From: an uncultured Streptococcus sp.
GTDB lineage: Bacteria > Bacillota > Bacilli > Lactobacillales > Streptococcaceae
DNA length: 8,409 nucleotides
Direction of reading: 5' to 3'
NCBI RefSeq assembly: GCF_938036805.1
Contig: NZ_CALHWC010000015.1
Coordinates: forward strand, 1-8,409
Below the pieces are notes generated by a model. It saw nothing but the letters and a program-made list of their open reading frames with translations, was not told the origin of the DNA and did not search any database. The position numbers were made by a program, and so were the translations under genes. This document shows, piece after piece, positions 6,202 through 8,409 of this stretch; within the stretch, counting starts at the first letter, position 1, and every line of letters starts with the position of its first letter.

Positions 6202-6669
6202 CTAGTTGTCTTCACTAGGGAAAGTTTCACCAAAATGCAGCTCAGAGTATGGAGTTTCAAAATGACCTCCGTCATAAGTTACCTTGACTGAAGTTATTCC
6301 AAAGTCAACGATTATTGGTTTTGCAGCTGTTAAAAAGACATAGCGATTAGCGTTTTGTTTTATATCATAGACTTTTACTGCTCCGTAAATGGAATCGGAA
6401 GAATAGATATCTCCATTTTTAGTCGATTTGCTTATTTCAATGGTCTTTTTAGCAGGAGAGTAGGATAAATTATAAGCTTCTTTTTTTTCGATGCCTTGAG
6501 TAATAAAAGTTTCGTTGTCATCACTTTTAGCTTGAAAGTGAATAAAATTTTTATCAAAACTTTGCTGAGCGTTGTGCATAACGAGAAATACATTTACTCC
6601 CCATGCAGCTAAGCCTAAAATAAGAAGAGAGGCGATACCAATAAGAACAGTTTTTTTAGTTAAGCGCAT
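6202..6669 (-). CDS. Unrecognised single-pass membrane-anchored protein
   Basis: A 155-residue protein I do not recognise. Residues 1-6 are basic (MRLTKK), and 7-31 form one hydrophobic segment (TVLIGIASLLILGLAAWGV and on). This should act as an uncleaved anchor or signal peptide, placing about 120 residues outside the cell. There is no lipobox, cysteine, LPXTG or known catalytic motif. The outer part alternates hydrophobic and polar residues (YNLSYSPAKKTIEISKS, NRYVFLTAAKPIIVDF, ITSVKVTYDGGHFE), which suggests a small beta-rich domain. AAGGAG (minus strand, 6680-6675) stands 5 bases from the ATG and supports the start. Sampled lines have about 32% G+C against about 51% in polC, hinting at foreign origin. 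It lies downstream of the lipoprotein and may share its transcript. Confidence 0.75.
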   Translation of the reverse strand: MRLTKKTVLIGIASLLILGLAAWGVNVFLVMHNAQQSFDKNFIHFQAKSDDNETFITQGIEKKEAYNLSYSPAKKTIEISKSTKNGDIYSSDSIYGAVKVYDIKQNANRYVFLTAAKPIIVDFGITSVKVTYDGGHFETPYSELHFGETFPSEDN

Positions 6670-6689
6670 AAAAACTCCTTGAAAATCAT

Positions 6690-6716
6690 GCTATTGGAGA
6701 AGTGAATGCCAATAGC
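6690..6716. repeat. Perfect 8-bp inverted repeat before the orphan gene
   Basis: GCTATTGG (6690-6697) and CCAATAGC (6709-6716) are perfect complements around an 11-base loop. On the minus strand the hairpin would sit in the leader, ending 9 bases before the AAGGAG ribosome binding site. It lacks a T-run and so is not a terminator. It could be an operator or a translation-control structure. Confidence 0.5.
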
Positions 6717-6746
6717 TTGCTCTAAAAAATATTTTCTAAGTTTTTT

Positions 6747-6778
6747 CTTGCTGGCGAACTAAGGAGTTGGCTAGCAAG
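6747..6778. repeat. Long hairpin in the lipoprotein-orphan gap
   Basis: CTTGCTGGC (6747-6755) pairs with GCTAGCAAG (6770-6778), nine pairs including one wobble. After a G-G mismatch, AACT (6757-6760) pairs with AGTT (6765-6768) around AAGG. On the minus strand the stem is followed by six A, so it is not a standard terminator in that direction. It lies about 40 bases after the lipoprotein stop. Confidence 0.5.
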
Positions 6779-6819
6779 ACAGGATAGTTTCTAAAGTAAA
6801 AAATAAGTCAGAAAAGATT

Positions 6820-7362
6820 TCATTCTTCTGTGAATCCTTGAGATAGCAGAAAAGCAAAGAAATCTTCGGGCTTTTCCTTAAGCTTTTTGAATAGGTTATC
6901 TTTAGTTGTTTCCCCTAAAGCAGCCATGACTTGTTTTTCTTTTGCTTTGCTGAGATCAAAGTGGGCAACTTGTGCAACGGTTTTCTTGTCCTCTGAAACT
7001 TTGATTTCAAGTGTGACTCCATCTAACTTGCTGAATTTATCATAAATGTCACCAGCTTTTAATTCTTCTTGATAAATGTTGATGATTTCTTCAGGACTCT
7101 TACCTTGCTCGTCCTCTTGAGTCGGTTTCGTAGCCATAAAATCGAAGGCTCGAATCTTATCTTTTTGATAATAAGTAACAATTTTATTATTGTATCCGTT
7201 AGGCATGTTGTAAGCAAAAGTCTTGGTTTTTACTTTCTCTTCTTTTTTTGGCTTGCTTTGGCTCTGACTTTGGTTGGGTTTGTTTTCGTGCTTAGTTTGC
7301 TTAGGCATGCTGCAGCCAGTCAAAGTCAGCAGACAGATGCTGGCTAGTAAAATTTTCTTCAC
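6820..7362 (-). CDS. Lipoprotein, YehR/DUF1307-like
   Basis: A 180-residue secreted lipoprotein. The signal peptide MKKILLASICLLTLTGC has a lipobox LTGC, so Cys17 would be lipidated and the protein held on the outer face of the membrane. A Gln/Ser/Lys-rich linker follows (about 21-45). The rest (VTYYQKDKIRAFDFMATKP, YDKFSKLDGVTLEIKVSEDKKTVAQVAHFDLSKA) resembles the YehR/DUF1307 lipoprotein family in its GV...K...D...DLSKA pattern; this is from memory and moderate. The function of that family is not established. The start codon is GTG (complement of 7360-7362), fixed by AAGGAG at 7376-7371 with 8-base spacing and by the intact signal peptide. Sampled G+C is about 40%. It is divergent from polC and upstream of the orphan membrane protein. 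Confidence 0.85.
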   Translation of the reverse strand: MKKILLASICLLTLTGCSMPKQTKHENKPNQSQSQSKPKKEEKVKTKTFAYNMPNGYNNKIVTYYQKDKIRAFDFMATKPTQEDEQGKSPEEIINIYQEELKAGDIYDKFSKLDGVTLEIKVSEDKKTVAQVAHFDLSKAKEKQVMAALGETTKDNLFKKLKEKPEDFFAFLLSQGFTEE

Positions 7363-7394
7363 AGTTAAGACTCCTTTTGATAAATGTTTTTTCT

Positions 7395-7422
7395 ATTATA
7401 TCATAACTTAGTTTTAAGACAA
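7395..7422 (-). promoter_or_regulatory. Lipoprotein promoter, minus strand, extended -10
   Basis: On the minus strand TTGTCT (7422-7417) is followed by a 16-base spacer and TATAAT (7400-7395), with TG two bases upstream of the hexamer. The element TGATATAAT is identical to the uppS one. The start near 7388 gives a leader of about 26 bases. An AT-rich stretch (7425-7441) lies just upstream. Confidence 0.75.
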
Positions 7423-7473
7423 GAAAATATATAAATATATAGGCATCAACAACTTTACTCCGCTCTTTTTCTA

Positions 7474-7502
7474 TCGAAAAAAGTGCTGATTTATGGTAAA
7501 AT
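7474..7502 (+). promoter_or_regulatory. polC promoter, extended -10 type
   Basis: TCGAAA (7474-7479, 4 of 6 matches) is followed by a 17-base spacer and TAAAAT (7497-7502), with TG at 7494-7495. A small inverted repeat TTTTTC-TATC-GAAAAA (7466-7481) overlaps the -35 box. The start near 7509 gives a leader of about 21 bases. Confidence 0.65.
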
Positions 7503-7529
7503 AGGGTCACTACTGTACGAGGAAATGTC

Positions 7530-8409
7530 ATGTCAAACAAGTTTGAAATTTTAATGAATCAGCTGGATATGCCACTGGAAATGCGAAATTCAGAGGCCTT
7601 TTTGAATGCAGAAATTGAGAAGGTTCTGGTCCACAAGGTCAGTCGGGTCTGGGAGTTTCATTTTTCTTTTGCGAATATTCTGCCCATTGAAATTTTTCGG
7701 GAATTGCAGAAGCGCCTAGCTCAGGAGTTTTCTAAGACGGGCAATCAGGCCATTTTTGAAATTCACTGTCAGAATTCTCAGCTATCAGATGAGCTCTTGC
7801 AAGCTTATTACCAGCTGGCCTTTGAAGAGGGACCTTGTGCCAGCCATGGCTTTAAGAGTCTGTATCAGGATTTGCAGGTTCATTTGGATGGGGATAAGTT
7901 GCTGATTGAGGGGGCTTCGACCATTGACACGGAGCATTTTCGCAAGAATCATCTGCCAAATCTTAGCCGGCAGCTGGTCAAGTACGGCTTTCCTCATCTG
8001 ACCTGTCAGGTTCATCATAGCGATGAGCTGACCCAGCAGCAAGCGGAGAATTTCCAAGCGGAGAATGACAAGATTATTCAGGCGGCCAATGAAGATGCGC
8101 TCAAAGCCATGGAATCTCTCCAGCAGATGGCACCGCCGCCAGAGGAAAAGCCAGCCTCTGACTTCCAAGCCCGCAAGGCTGCAGCAAAGCCAAACTTAGA
8201 TAAGGCAGAGATTACTCCTATGATTGAAGTTCAGACTGAGGAAAATCGTCTGGTCTTCGAGGGAATGGTCTTTGACTTAGAGCAGAAGGTCACTCGGACC
8301 GGACGGGTCTTGCTCAACTTCAAAATGACAGACTATACTTCCAGCTTTTCCTTACAGAAATGGATGAAAAACGAAGAAGAAGCCAAGAAGTTTGACATGA
8401 TTAAGAAAG
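7530..8409 (+). CDS. polC: PolC, DNA polymerase III alpha subunit (N-terminal part only)
   Basis: The first 293 codons of the Gram-positive replicative polymerase PolC, running off the right edge; the full family length is about 1,460 residues. It begins MSNKFEILMNQLDMP. The visible part covers the N-terminal PolC domains (about residues 1-180, including SRVWEFHFSFANILPIEIF and KNHLPNLSRQL). A Gln/Glu/Ala-rich linker follows (about 180-225). Then comes the start of the OB-fold region (ITPMIEVQTEENRLVFEGMV, then VTRTGRVLLNFKMTDYTSSF). The exonuclease and polymerase domains lie outside the window. GAGGA (7519-7523) is 6 bases from ATG 7530. The nearer ATG at 7525 is out of frame and stops after nine codons. 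Sampled G+C is about 51%. It is divergently transcribed from the lipoprotein. Confidence 0.95.
   Translation, partial: MSNKFEILMNQLDMPLEMRNSEAFLNAEIEKVLVHKVSRVWEFHFSFANILPIEIFRELQKRLAQEFSKTGNQAIFEIHCQNSQLSDELLQAYYQLAFEEGPCASHGFKSLYQDLQVHLDGDKLLIEGASTIDTEHFRKNHLPNLSRQLVKYGFPHLTCQVHHSDELTQQQAENFQAENDKIIQAANEDALKAMESLQQMAPPPEEKPASDFQARKAAAKPNLDKAEITPMIEVQTEENRLVFEGMVFDLEQKVTRTGRVLLNFKMTDYTSSFSLQKWMKNEEEAKKFDMIKK

Noticed and set aside
7425..7441. AT-rich near-palindrome (TATATAAATATAT) as an operator or origin-like site
   Set aside because: Simple AT run next to a promoter. It is better explained as an UP-element-like or merely AT-rich stretch, and no DnaA boxes were seen around it.
7301..7540. 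79-codon minus-strand frame across the lipoprotein-polC intergenic region
   Set aside because: It overlaps the lipoprotein signal peptide and both divergent promoters, and lacks a ribosome binding site. The lipoprotein frame with lipobox is far better supported.
7785..8168. 127-codon minus-strand frame inside polC
   Set aside because: Antisense to clearly coding polC sequence, Leu-rich low-complexity translation, no promoter or ribosome binding site seen.

Overview
The window is a chromosomal segment of a Streptococcus, most likely from the sanguinis/mitis part of the genus. I base this on recognisable protein sequences (CdsA, Eep/RseP, ProS and the PolC N-terminus all read as streptococcal), on AAGGAG-type ribosome binding sites, on extended -10 promoters (TGn-TATAAT) and on the gene order yajC-uppS-cdsA-eep-proS...polC. 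The species is an inference from memory of related proteins; no search was run.

Layout. Positions 1-53 are the 3' end of a structured intergenic repeat. From 134 to 5477 five genes lie on the + strand: yajC (Sec accessory membrane protein, with its own promoter and terminator), then uppS, cdsA, eep/rseP and proS. The last four follow closely and look like one transcription unit started by an extended -10 promoter at about 649. They join lipid carrier synthesis (UppS), phospholipid precursor synthesis (CdsA), intramembrane proteolysis (Eep) and tRNA charging (ProS). No T-box or riboswitch is visible.

From 5482 to 5660 lies a full copy of a composite intergenic element made of three consecutive stem-loops. 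Its last 53 bases are identical to bases 1-53, so this repeat brackets the five-gene block. A small bacterial PH-domain protein follows on the + strand (5721-6101) with its own promoter and terminator.

From 6126 to 7430 the strand switches. A minus-strand pair is read toward lower coordinates: first a lipoprotein resembling the YehR/DUF1307 family (7362-6820, GTG start), then an unrecognised single-pass membrane-anchored protein (6669-6202). Hand counts of sample lines give about 32% G+C for the orphan, about 40% for the lipoprotein and about 51% for polC, so the orphan is compositionally the odd gene. A 150-base gap between the two minus-strand genes holds two inverted repeats. The lipoprotein promoter diverges from the promoter of polC, whose first 293 codons run off the right edge.

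Most of the window is ordinary housekeeping DNA. The best candidates for something new are the composite three-hairpin repeat, the AT-rich orphan with its hairpin-bearing leader, and the possibility that the lipoprotein signal peptide is an Eep substrate. No CRISPR, tRNA, rRNA, transposase or phage gene was seen, and no gene-free stretch exceeds 300 bases.
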